Shown piece after piece: positions 40,661 to 50,825 of a stretch of DNA of 64,000 nucleotides. The position numbers and the translations under genes were made by a program. The notes beneath the pieces were generated by a model. That model was given only the letters and a program-made list of their open reading frames with translations, had not been told where the DNA came from and made no database searches. The stretch is from Podocnemis expansa (taxonomy: Eukaryota > Chordata > Testudines > Podocnemididae). The stretch's first letter is position 1. The number at the start of each line of letters is the position of its first letter. The stretch is taken from the NCBI GenBank assembly GCA_007922195.1, contig ML682007.1:17468487-17532486 (forward strand), in the 5' to 3' direction.

Positions 40661-41144
40661 ACTCAGAATAATGATGCTGACTCTATAGCATTTGAGAATG
40701 TTTAACTTCTGTATTTATATATCAGAAAACTCCTTGCAAAGCCATCTGGTAGTACCAGTATACTAGTGAGCCTATATAGGTAAAACAAAATAATTCCAAA
40801 CCATCTACAACTCTGGTCTCTGCACTTCAATTCCCAATTTACAAATATGGGCTTCAGAAGATCTTTAAAGTATAACCACCCATATTTATTACATGTATTA
40901 TGGATAACCCTTTGTGGGTGCAATGAAGGAAAAAGAGCACAACTAAACCTTTCCCGTGCTCCAGCACAGGGGCATTTATAAACAGAAATGAGAGCTGGGA
41001 GGGTGCATGCACCACAGGCAGAGCTAACAGTCCCAGAAACAGTTTGAGAAGAATGGGCCCGTCATTGCTACCCACACATGCTGGCAAAACTGAACCAGTA
41101 AAGGTATAGCAAGTGCTGCTTTACTGTCTTTCAAAGGTATAATG

Positions 41145-41331
41145 CAGTGGTTCTCAACCTTTTGCAGGTCAAGACACACTTGGCCACCTATCACGACTCT
41201 AGAGGGCACACCAGCCCACCCCACCTCTCTGCCCCAGGCCAAATCCAGCCATCTCCCCAGCTCTCCACGACACACTTGCCACTGTGTAGCAACACAGTAA
41301 TGTGTCCCAATACAGTGGCTGAGAACTACTG
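41145..41331. mobile_element. hAT-type MITE, 187 bp
   Basis: Ends CAGTGGTTCTCAACCTTTTG and AGTGGCTGAGAACTACTG. Flanks GTATAATG (41137-41144) and GTATAACA (41332-41339) are a near-matching 8-bp duplication. Confidence 0.85.
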
Positions 41332-42307
41332 GTATAACACACTACCGCTCATGACTGATATGCCTTCTCTTGTTCCCAAACATGGCTGCAACCCCTAAAA
41401 GCCATATTCAAGCTATGTATTTGGTAGGACTACAATATTTTATAAAAATGTTATATCTTTATATCTTTTAACAATATTTTATGCATATATTTTTGATTTT
41501 GTTAAACTTATTTTGCCATTTAAGTTGGTGTTTAACCGACTACTTACTCCATCCATGCAGGAAGCCTCATTCTGTGAGCTCTGGTTCTCATTACTGCCTG
41601 TGGAAGAATATAATATATGGGCACAATGATATCATTTTGATTTGTACTGATCTGATTTTTATTGCCAGTTTCCTGCTGTAGAAATATGTAGTATTAAAAC
41701 TGCAAAAGACTCATCTTTTAATAAAACTATCCACAGAGATAATAAAATGCAACATTAATTTACTAGTTATATTAATCTAATTTTTAAAAAGACAAAACAA
41801 TTGAAACAACAAAACAACTGTTTCAGATTTCTTATTTCAATGTATTTTTGCTATTTGTTTAACGAAAAATTTAGCTCTATAGAAGAGCTAACACCTTCAT
41901 GCAATATTATGAAAAATCTGCTAATTAAAAAGGAGCCATTAGAATTAAGGAGTTTCAGCTAAATAGGTCTTAATGAAAGTAACAGTACGATTGAGCATAA
42001 CAAAGTTTGTTTCAGTGGATGCAAATTATATCTAAAGATAAATGCTGTATCTAACCCCTAACAGATGATAAAAGAAACATGCATCTGATAATACAGGGAG
42101 AAGTAAAAACCCCAAGGCCGTTCATTTCTAAAATAAACACAAGCCTCTTGAGAAGGGAGCCAATAGCACCCCGTAAAAATGGAAGAATAAACTAGCAGCT
42201 ATAATTTTAAAAGACTCCAAGGTGGAAGAACAGAATGTCTCCCAAACAATAACAGAGCTCTCTAGTTATCAGAACCTCAGAGAACGGCCTTAGATCTTTA
42301 ACTAACA

Positions 42308-42636
42308 CCATGGTCTGCAACCTGTGGCTTCACAGCCACATGTGGCTCTTCGGCTGCCTTCTTGCGGCTCTGGGCTCTGCCCCCACCACTCGGGGATCCT
42401 GCAGGCTGCCCACACCAGGCTCCAGGCTCCCTCCCCTGCCACCAAGGGACCCTGTAGGGACCCGCTCCTAGTTCCAGGCTCCCCACCTCCCTCGCCAGCA
42501 GACTCTGTGCCAGGCGCCCTGGCCCAGCTCCTCCAACCCCCCACCATGACATTACACACCTTGTGGTTCTCTAAACATATGGTTATTGAAGGAATTTAAA
42601 AAAATTTTTTTTTCTCTCTTAGGTTGTCAATCCCTG
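42308..42636. mobile_element. hAT-type MITE, 329 bp, perfect 8-bp duplication
   Basis: Ends CCATGGTCTGCAACCTG and AGGTTGTCAATCCCTG are imperfect inverted repeats. AACTAACA flanks both sides (42300-42307, 42637-42644). The GC-rich interior yields spurious open frames on both strands. Confidence 0.88.
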
Positions 42637-44010
42637 AACTAACATGACTGCCTTCAAAATCTCTACTACCTGCTCCATTTCTTTTCCTTGGTTTTGTAAG
42701 ACCCCCCCTCCTTTTTTTTTTAAACACATTAAACTAGGGCTGTGCAAATAAACACCCGCAATGATTCAGGTGTGCAAGGAAAATTATATAGGGGAATGTT
42801 ATATATGGAGTCCACACCTTTCATATGCTGATAACACAGCTTTGCACTGGCTTCTGTGGCAAATCTATAGAAAACAACTGTGGCGAGGGTCAGAGATATG
42901 GCAGTGGAACACAAATAAAGATTTGCCAGTCAAACCTGCTCCCGCAGGAGGAAATTCAAAGGCCTGGAAAACAGAATTCTGCACCTGAAATTTGTGGAGC
43001 CACCATATTCAATGCCCATGTACTTGTCTTTGCAAAGAGAGAAAGTGGGCACAAGCGAGAATGTACATTCCATTAATATCAATAAGCAACCACATCAGCG
43101 AATGTGGTACAACCTTATGAAAAGCTCATTGGAACCACATATGTGCAAAATTCCTACAGAAAAAATATATAAAGGCTTACTAGCAGAAGCCACTAACAAT
43201 ATGTTTCAACTAGTCTGGTATATATCCTGTCCTCACAGCAGGAGAAAAACTTCTATTAATGCTAATGTGAGCTAAGCAGACACACTGGAGAGCGAATATG
43301 CCACTTTTAATTTAACTGATAACAATAAATGGATTAGTGAATTCTCTTCCCTAAAACTAATCAAATTGCCAAGCCAGAAATTCCAATTATATTTGTAAGC
43401 ATATACTGTATTATGTTAAATTATAGAAACAGCTACAGCAACTCTAATTGAAGTTGCATCTATTTTGTATGTCAGCTTTAAATCCTGAGTCATTTTCCAT
43501 TAACAAAATAGCTGCAGTCAGGATGAATTTTGTTACTTATGTTAAATTATGTCACAATTAACATTTGCAAGAGCTAATTTTTCATGAGTTACATTAAGTC
43601 AAACTATTTGCAATTTTATATTGCAGGTGAAAAAAAATTAATCTCCCTTAACTCACATAGGCGTCCAAGAACAATAGTTTCAAGACATATTTTATGGGGC
43701 CAGAAAAACATACAGGCTCCCCACCCCGTCACACCTTTTAATGTTCATGCTTTTCATGCTGTAGTGTGGTAAAAAGAGCGACTACCACCACTCCCTTCCA
43801 ATTACACACACTTTTTTTAAGACTCTAAGAGAGCAGTTCAAATAGACGTAACAATGGCCTAAGTATGCAATAAAATTATAATTTGTGAGTTGTGAAAGCA
43901 TATCACCCAAAAGTAACAACTTAATGGACCCCCAAACCTGGAGCTCTTAAATCAAAGTGTGTATATATATATTCTCTAATGTTATAAACTGTTATTGGTT
44001 CATTACCTAC

Positions 44011-44113
44011 CTTCACCATTAAGCTGACTGCAAGTCAATAATCTGCCTCTAAATTTTTCATTTTCTTCAAGCATTTTTGAAATGACTTTCAACACTCCAT
44101 GAAAGACTTCAGA
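44011..44113 (-). CDS. C5orf47: C5orf47 homologue, exon 3
   Basis: This 103-base exon lies between a TTTTTAG acceptor and a GTAGGT donor (GT at 44010-44009). It is open in the phase left by exon 2 and encodes SEVFHG, then VLKVISKMLEENEKFRGRL, then LTCSQLNGE. The VISKMLEENEKFR core is nearly identical to the human C5orf47 C-terminal region (VISRMLEENEKYR, from memory) and looks like a short amphipathic, coiled-coil-like helix. The exon ends in phase 1. Confidence 0.87.
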
Positions 44114-45531
44114 CTAAAAATAAAGAACATTCTCAATGAACAGTGGTGAAATTTGTTATAAAAATATCATCTTAAACAGGATTCTGAATTTTCCAGGACT
44201 GAATATTCAGTGGTAGTCTTCAGCTTCTTCTTTGCAATTCTAGTAATTGACTAGATGTATGAACATAAACTACATTTATTTTGAAAGCCTGAAATCAAAG
44301 CTGAGTTATTCCTCCATATTCTTCATTCACTCTTTCTTCCCTTAATCTCTCATTACACAGCACCTGTGATCTTGTCCTTCCAGAGGAGAACTAGATTTGG
44401 CTCCCTCTAGAACAATTAAAGTTTCTTCAGAGTCAGTCAGAAGGGGAATACATGAGAGAGGCATGATGATCCTTTCCCCTCAGGGGACAAGCACATTCCC
44501 TTCCAGTCCCTTGTGCACAGTCTAGACCTAATGCTTGGATTGCAGCAAGGCAATGATCTGACCTCTTCTAATAAGTCATTCTGTCAATACTAATAACTTT
44601 GATGTTATCTATTGACAGTTGAAAAAGGCACAAAGCTCCCTCTGTAACTGGCACATTTCAACACGACATAACAAATATAAAAAATGAAGCATTATCAACT
44701 TCAGATGCATTAACGCACCATAAACAGGAGATTACAGGATCTAAACTGCAATAACATGCTAAAGGTGTGGTAACATTAGGACCATCCACTGTGAAACTGG
44801 TTTAAATCTAATGATAGTTTCTTCCTCATCAAACTTTAGTGCTGAAAGGTAACATGCATTCCTCATTGTTCTTGAAGACTACTTAATAAACCATAAGATG
44901 CACTGTAGCAAGTTGTTAACTGCTATTTTGAACAGAGTTGTTTTCTCCTTGTCTCATGTATTTGTGACATTACTGTATTTTATTATAGCTGATTACTTGT
45001 ACATCACACATGGTAAATCTCATGAATTACTATTTATATGTCTTTTTAATTTAAAACATTTTGAACCAGAAATACATTCATGACACAGAATTTTGTATTT
45101 CTACTAATATAGTAGTAATAACCAAATGTTACCCTAACGTACCTGTTCCACAAGCAACCACACTATTTAAAAGTGGGGCAGAACCTGGAGCTTATGGGTT
45201 TGATCTAGCAAGGTGTGATGCATTCTGGCCTGATCCAGCAAAGCATTTCAACATGTGCTTTAAATCAAAGGAGCTCCTGGTTTTCAAGTTAAGCGCATGC
45301 TGAAATGCTTTGCTGAATTAAGTGAAAATTCTCAGCATCTTGCAGGGTCAAACTCTTAAAGAGGTGAAGACAAACCTATATTTCATTCCTACAAATGTAA
45401 CTTCTTATAACAGCATTGTTTTAATCCTCATATATATCTCTCTCAAACACTCTTATACCCCTTTACAGTGCAAGGATTTTATAAGTCTGAAACACTTAAG
45501 CTTCTGTGTATTTCAGTGACCCATTTTATAC
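44114..45531 (-). other. C5orf47 intron 2 (1.4 kb)
   Basis: Phase-0 intron between exons 2 and 3. Apart from a small palindromic repeat near 45195-45330 it looks like unique sequence. Confidence 0.7.
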
Positions 45532-45617
45532 CTTTTCCTTTTTCTTTCGTATTACTTTAACAACTTTTGCAGGGACAGGGAATCCAAAGATATCAGCCTG
45601 ATTCTTTTGAAGCCCAC
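45532..45617 (-). CDS. C5orf47: C5orf47 homologue, exon 2
   Basis: This 86-base exon has a strong acceptor (TTTTCTTTTAG) just above 45617 and a GTATAA donor at 45531-45530. Read in the phase left by exon 1 it gives GLQKNQ, ADIFGFPVPAKVVKVI and RKKKEK. This corresponds to the 'IQKDAAKKYDFPIP...KIMKKKKK' region of human C5orf47 as I recall it: a short FPxP motif followed by a basic run. It ends in phase 0, matching exon 3. Confidence 0.85.
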
Positions 45618-46082
45618 CTAAAAGAAAAATTAAAAATAAAGAGTCTGACTATCAAACAACTGATGTTCTCCATCCTTCCAAGTTAAACAGTATGCACTTC
45701 TGGCACTGGTAGACAGCAGACCCTTGTATCACATAATTCTGATTACCGCCCTGTTTTTGCTTACATTACAATTATTAGCATGTGATATCTTAAACCACTT
45801 AAGACAGAGATTAATACTCTCAAACCACCAATAATGTAAACATTCAGCTGGCATACCACTGACTTCTAGTTCTCATTTTTCCTGACAGCATCCACTAACA
45901 ACATGAGCTGAGGAGAGGAGGGTGAAGTCTGGTATCTCCCTTGCTGATAGTACTGAAAACATTTTGGCAGACCAATACAAGTATATTCAGCTCAGATTTC
46001 ACCTTTGTCCTTACTCTAATTTGAGTTCCCTCACAAATTCTACAAACTGCTCTTATGTGGTGATGCAGACAGCAAAATAATA

Positions 46083-47085
46083 ATCAAGGAGTCTTGTATG
46101 ACTTAAAGACTAACAAATTTATTTATTGTATGAACTTTTGTGGGAGAAAATCCCACTTTGTCAGCTGCTTCGATGAAAGGAACTTACAGAATGCAAGGAA
46201 ATAAATGCAGAGGAGCGTAAGTCACGGGAACGGGTCACACTATAACAGCAAATCAAAACAGCTGTAAAGATTCAGACACTGGGGAACAGCAGAGGAAGAG
46301 GAGAAACCTCATACAATAAATAAATTTGTTAAAGTATCACAGGTGTCCTTGCATGTTGCCAAGATCTAAAGAATTTCAAAAGGGATAGCCGTGTTAGTCT
46401 AGTCCAATAAAAAAACAACAAGGAGTTGTGTGGCACTTTAAGACTAACAAATTTATTTATTGCATGAACTGTCATGGGAGAAAATCCCCATTTCAAAGTG
46501 TCCAATGAAGTGGGATTTTCTCCTGTGAAAGCTCCTGCAATAAATAAATTTGTTAGTCTTTAGTCTTTAAGTGCCACAGGACTCCCTGTCAGAAATCACA
46601 CAATTCGAAAACCAGTATGAGAGCACTTCCATCTTCCTGATCACTACAGTGATGATTTGCTAATAGTGGTGCTCAGGCAAATGAAAAACAACTCAAGGCT
46701 TCAATGAGAAACTGCAGAAATTAGAATTCATGTGCAAATTTGATACTATTTCTTCAGGGCTAAATCAGAACTTTGGATTTTTTTCTCATTATAACAAGTG
46801 ACTTGACCTCCCCTTTCTCTACATGCTGTTCCCCAGGGTTTGACTCTAAACTACTGCATTGATTTGCTATAACTGTCTGATCTTATCCTATGCCTTACAC
46901 TTCCATGCATTTATTTTCCTCCCATTCTGTAAGTTTCCCATCTTCAAAGCATCTGACGCAGTGGGATTTTTCTCCCACAAAAACTCATGCAATTAAATAT
47001 ATTTGTTAGTCTTTAAGTACCACAGGACTCCTTGCTTGTTTTACTGACCCAGACTAACAGTGCTGCCCCTTCGGCACTTGGCAGA
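46083..47085. mobile_element. Cluster of fold-back repeat copies
   Basis: Arms and copies follow one another: 46083-46355, 46376-46590 (a complete short hairpin copy starting GGGATAGCCGTGTTAGTC) and about 46600-47085, whose minus-strand start reads GTGCCGAAGGGGCAGC. Shared interior phrases (CAGAATG…AAATAAATGCA, GGGGAACAGCA) in the outer parts suggest one long member interrupted by a later copy. Confidence 0.7.
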
Positions 47086-47118
47086 AATAACAAGATTCCT
47101 AGCTAATAAACTAGAATT

Positions 47119-47519
47119 GCTAAAAAACAGCAAGGAGTCTTGTGGCACTTAAAGACTAACAGATTTATTTATCGCATGAGCTTTTGTGGGAGAATGTCCC
47201 ATTTCGTCAGACACTTTGAAGGAGAACTTACAGAATTGGATGAAAATAAATGCAAGGGAGTGTAAGACTGGGGATCAGGTCATACTGCAACAGCAGTATG
47301 CTGTATGTATGTGTGTTGCAGTATGACCTGATCCCATGTCTTACACTCCTCTGCGTTTATTTTCATCCAATTCTGTAAGTCTTCTCTCTTCAAAGCATCT
47401 GACGAAGTGGGACATTCTCCCATGAAAGCTCATGCGATAAGTCTATTAGTCTCTAAGTGCTGCAAGACTCCTTGCTTTTTTTTGCTTTACTAGACTAACA
47501 CAGCTGCCCCTTTGGAACT
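47119..47519 (-). mobile_element. Fold-back element with 160-bp hairpin arms
   Basis: 47130-47291 and 47315-47475 are inverted copies of about 160 bases, roughly 90% matching by eye, around a 23-base loop. The outer right end (TAGACTAACACAGCTGCCCC) is the family's start read on the minus strand. A transcript across it would form a long double-stranded RNA. Confidence 0.88.
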
Positions 47520-47533
47520 CAGTAGTTAGTATT

Positions 47534-47749
47534 CAGGGGCATTGCTGGCGGGGGGGGGGGGGGACGACGACGCAGGGAATGGGCCCAGGCACCGCCGCGG
47601 GCAGCCGGGCCCCACATCCCCAGCCAGCGACGGGGCCACCGCAGCTGCCAGCAGCCAGCCCCCGGATCCAATCAGGCTGGAGATCCGGGGCACCAGCTCT
47701 GGGGTTTGGGGCACATGCCCCGGCATGCCCAGTGCCAGCGACGCCCCCG
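47534..47749. mobile_element. GC-rich hAT-type MITE next to CpG island
   Basis: Ends CAGGGGCATTGCTGGC and GCCAGCGACGCCCCCG are inverted repeats. Flanks TTAGTATT (47526-47533) and ATAGTATT (47750-47757) are an 8-bp duplication with one mismatch. It includes a run of G near 47550-47562. Confidence 0.85.
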
Positions 47750-47867
47750 ATAGTATTGCTGTTTCTATTTCCAAACTACAAAATAATGGACCCGGCTCCA
47801 TCATCCATCGAAAACTGGTGTATAATTATGATTTATTTAGATTTATACGGATATTGTGAAACATTCC

Positions 47868-47958
47868 AAGCCGAAGTGGGATTTTCTCCCACAAAAGCTC
47901 ATGCAATAAATAAATTTGTTGGTCTTGAAGTGCCCGAGCCCAGGACTCCTTGCTTGCA
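47868..47958. mobile_element. Fold-back repeat, one arm
   Basis: GAAGTGGGATTTTCTCCCAC, AAAGCTCATGCAATAAATAA and CCAGGACTCCTTGCTTG form the right arm of the family. It lies about 180 bases from C5orf47 exon 1, inside intron 1. Confidence 0.85.
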
Positions 47959-48138
47959 ACCCTCAGAGGCAGCCGCATTTCTGCAACGCAACACTCCCCG
48001 GACGCTGCAGGCCGGCGCGGGAAGGGCAGCGCCACGCGCCGGCCCGGGGACAATGACACAGGCGCAGAGCACGCGCCGCACCAGTGCCTCGCGCAGCGCG
48101 CGCTGTATCCTGATTGGCTGACAGGGCGCCCGGCTCAC

Positions 48139-48397
48139 CCCGGCTCGCTCGCTGGGCGCGTGACCCAGCTCCCCCGGGAGCCCCGTCACCTGGCAACCAG
48201 CCACCTCCCCCGGCCTGGCCCGCCGCTTTCAGACCGGAAGTAGGGGAGCCCTCGCGCTCTACGGCGCCGGAAGCGGCCGTTGTGGCGGCCTTCTCCTGGC
48301 GGCGGCCGCCATATTGGAGGACGGAGCCGCAGCGGTGAGTGCCGAAGCTGGTCACGTAAACTATCCGCATGCGCTCCCGCCTGGAGCGGGGCTTCAT
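48139..48397 (-). CDS. C5orf47: C5orf47 homologue, exon 1
   Basis: An ATG at 48397 opens 86 codons plus one base, ending at a GTGAGC donor (GT at 48138-48137). The frame contains VYVTSFGTHRCGSVLQ followed by YGGRRQ, matching the conserved N-terminus of vertebrate C5orf47 proteins, whose function is unknown to me. The rest is Gly/Ala-rich and variable, as in mammals. A second in-frame ATG (48370) lies directly before RIVYV and could be the true start. The phase-1 end joins exactly to the phase of exon 2 (G + GT = Gly). The exon sits inside a CpG island and overlaps a possible plus-strand exon. Confidence 0.82.
48250..48334 (+). ncRNA. Possible first exon of a plus-strand transcript
   Basis: Promoter-type ETS sites at 48233-48275 precede a G+C-rich stretch ending in GCAGCG and a consensus GTGAGT donor (48335-48340), a typical first-exon arrangement for a plus-strand transcript. 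It has no convincing coding frame, so a non-coding RNA antisense to C5orf47 exon 1 is the simplest reading. Start and downstream exons are unknown. Confidence 0.3.
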
Positions 48398-48477
48398 CCC
48401 GGGGGAGGCCTGGAGGACGCTGAGGGGCGGCGGGAGTTTGTTCTCCTCACACGGGGCGGAAGGACAGCGCTAAGGCG

Positions 48478-49300
48478 AACCAATGGAGAGGGGAGTGGGA
48501 GCGACCGTTGGGGGGAGCGGGAGCCTGGGGGAGTCGCTGAGGGGAGAGCTGCTTGGGAGAATCCATTGGGGGGGGGGACCGATAGTTATGAGAGTGACGT
48601 GTGTGGGAGAGCCCATTGGCGTCGCAGGCAGGGGGTGGCCAGTAGGAGGCAGTGTCTCGTCTAGGAGAATCCGTTAGGATGGGAGGGAGAGTGACGTGTG
48701 TGGGAGAGTCCACTGGGATTGGGGTCAGGGGCGCAGCCAGTAGGAGGGCTTGACTGGCTTAGGTGAGTCCATTGGGAAAGTGGGGGGTACTGTTTGTGAG
48801 AGGGAGTGCTGCTTGAGAGAGCCCACTGGGATTGGGGTTGGGGGAGCAGCCAATAGGAGGCAGTGACTGAGTTAGGCAAATCCATTGGGAAATGGGGGGG
48901 CACTGTTTGTGAGCGGGAGTGAGACCTGTTTGGGAGAGCCCATTGGGGTTGGAGGAGCAGCCAATAGGAGGGAGTGACTGGTTTAGAAGAATCCATTGGG
49001 AATGGGGGGGTGGAGCCTGCTATTTGGAGAGAATGATCTGCTTGGGAGAGCCCACTGGGATTGGGGTGTGGGGAGCAGCCAATAGGAATGAGAGACTTGC
49101 TTAGGAGAATTCATGGGGGGGGCACTATTTGAGAGAGAGAGTGACCTGTTTGGGAGAGCCCACTGGGATTGGGGTCNNNNNNNNNNNNNNNNNNNNNNNN
49201 NNNNNNNNNNNNNNNNNNNNNNNNNNNNNNNNNNNNNNNNNNNNNNNNNNNNNNNNNNNNNNNNNNNNNNNNNNNNGGGGGGTGTTGGAAGCTTGGGGCA
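48478..49300. repeat. Minisatellite with CCAAT boxes upstream of C5orf47
   Basis: Degenerate tandem array with a unit of about 96-119 bases. The phrase GAGAG(C/T)CCA(C/T)TGG recurs at about 48608, 48704, 48816, 48935, 49045 and 49155. Between these lie GCCAATAGGAG (about 48850, 48960, 49079) and TCCATTGGG. I count roughly 15 CCAAT/ATTGG cores in 0.7 kb. The array is cut by a run of Ns. The minus-strand open frames across it are by-products of the repeat. Confidence 0.8.
49177..49276. other. Assembly gap (100 N)
   Basis: Exactly 100 unknown bases inside the minisatellite. A run of 100 is usually a placeholder for a gap of unknown size, so the true array length is not known. Confidence 0.98.
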
Positions 49301-49609
49301 GCCAGCCTTGGATGAGTCCATTCACCTGGCTGGGGAGAAGCAGGGTAGCTGCCTTCAGGCTGATCCTTCTGGTCTCAGCTGTGTCCTCTGGCAATGACGG
49401 TGGTGAGCTGGAGTCTGTATTGTGCTGCTGGGGGGGGGGGACACTGGACAATCAGCTGTTCAACTGTCTACCTGATTCACTTTTCAAGCTCTGTTCTATG
49501 GCTTGCTGAGTCACGGGACCATTAGCCATTTTCTTACCTGCGAGGTTGGTTGCTGCTGTGTAATAACAGGCCATGCTTGAATCATAGTGAGGGAGGGAAG
49601 GATTTAGTG

Positions 49610-49779
49610 TCAGGGTCTCAAACTCAAATCACCACAAGGGCTGCATGAAAACTAATGCGTTAGCATGAGTGCTGCACCACTGAAGCCTTTTCACACAACA
49701 ATATTGTAAATACCTGTAACAATAGTGTTGTTGTGGGCTGCAGGAAATAGCTTTAGGGGCCGTGTGTTTGAGACCCCTG
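49610..49779. mobile_element. hAT-type MITE, complete, perfect 8-bp duplication
   Basis: Ends TCAGGGTCTCAAACTC and GTTTGAGACCCCTG. ATTTAGTG flanks both sides (49602-49609, 49780-49787). Same family as the half copy at 4866. Confidence 0.92.
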
Positions 49780-50718
49780 ATTTAGTGCAAGCAATATTGC
49801 AGAACTGCCATTAAAACTTGCCAGTGCAACCACAAAATGCACTCACCCACCTTCACCACAATGCTGCTCTTGCTCATAATTTACTCACTTGTCAACATAT
49901 TGCCCTCTGGGCTAGAGTCAGAGGCTGCAAGGTTGACTCTGATCTATTTTACTCAAGCCTTTTTTCAAAGTTTGTCACCACCTTGAGGTTGGTTCTTAGT
50001 GTTACCACCTTCTGGAGACGTAACAATTTATTTTATGTATCTTTTTTGATTTACGCAGTATCACCTGACATCTTTATTGCAGTGCTTTCCTTTATAGAAT
50101 GTTAAAATTGACAATATCAAAGTACAAATTCATTAGTATAATCCAGTAAACTTGATGGTAGCCAGCTGTGATTGTTAATTAGTGCAGACTCAGATCTTGC
50201 TTGCCCTAACTACTGATAGAAATACAAATTTAATTCATGTACATGAGTGTTTACCAAAATTTCTGTTTTAAATTGTCATGTTGTTCCCAGTGCAACCATT
50301 ATCAAAAGGTTGCATGATGACTGAGAAGATTCCCATTAGATTCTTAATCTGCTATACTTGAAAATGTTCTACGGTGCAGATTTGGGTTCTGTCACTTACC
50401 AGGCTTTCAGAACAGACGGGAGTTTCCGGAGAACACTCCCATTGACAAGGGCCAGATTATCGAACCCACCCTACTGTACACACACCCCCAGCTAGGGCCC
50501 CATCCTCCACCATGGGGACTGGGTCCCTGCCCCCCCCCATTGTGGGGGGGAGGGGACCTGGGGGCCAGAGGGCAATCCTGCTTTGGCCAGTTTCCTGGGG
50601 AGTGGACTAACTGGCCCAGGGATAGGACATGGCAGGTGTGCTGAGCCAGACCACTGGCTCCAGGGCCCTGCTCTGCTCTGCCCTCTCCCCATAGCATCAG
50701 CAGGGCAGAAGTGCTCTC

Positions 50719-50825
50719 AGCTTCAAGGCATCTGATGAAGTGGGATTTTCTTCAATGGAAACTCATGCAATAAATAAATATTAGTCTTTAAAAGTGCCAT
50801 GGCACTCCTTGCTTGTTCTGCTAAA
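50719..50825. mobile_element. Fold-back repeat, right arm
   Basis: CATCTGATGAAGTGGGATTT, CATGCAATAAATAAATATTA and GTGCCATGGCACTCCTTGC show one arm of the fold-back family. Confidence 0.8.

Larger units (their letters stand above)
35732..44010 (-). other. C5orf47 intron 3 (tentative)
   Basis: Interval between exon 3 and the candidate last exon. It contains the composite fold-back element at 39.98-40.66 kb, hAT MITEs at 41.1 and 42.3 kb, and A-rich runs (for example near 38380). The parts 35.8-39.9 and 42.7-44.0 kb look like unique AT-rich sequence with no recognisable gene. Confidence 0.4.
45618..48138 (-). other. C5orf47 intron 1 (2.5 kb, repeat-filled)
   Basis: Phase-1 intron between exons 1 and 2. 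About three quarters of it is fold-back repeat copies (46083-47519 and 47868-47958) and one hAT-type MITE (47534-47749). The GC-rich look of 47540-47750 comes from that MITE, not from the CpG island itself. Confidence 0.7.
48060..48480. promoter_or_regulatory. CpG-island promoter, probably bidirectional
   Basis: A CpG-dense block carries an inverted CCAAT box (TGATTGGCTG, about 48111-48120), an ETS site (ACCGGAAGT, 48233-48241), a second ETS-like site (GCCGGAAGC, about 48266), a YY1-like ATGGCGGC on the minus strand (about 48304-48313) and an NRF1-like CGCATGCGC (about 48367-48375). The minus strand carries C5orf47 exon 1. The plus strand has a strong GTGAGT donor at 48335, so a divergent or antisense transcript is plausible. 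Sites are read by eye; occupancy is inference. Confidence 0.6.

Noticed and set aside
47540..47750. CpG-island extension next to the promoter
   Set aside because: The segment has inverted ends and an 8-bp target duplication, so it is a GC-rich MITE rather than promoter sequence.
47579..48121. A 180-codon plus-strand open frame left of the CpG island
   Set aside because: It runs through a GC-rich MITE, a fold-back arm and C5orf47 exon 1 antisense, so it is a composition artefact.
48661..48996. A 111-codon open frame on the minus strand with repeated 'NSVTASYWLLPQPQSQWALS'-like phrases
   Set aside because: It is a translation of the tandem minisatellite; the repetition follows the DNA unit and there is no conserved protein or splice context.
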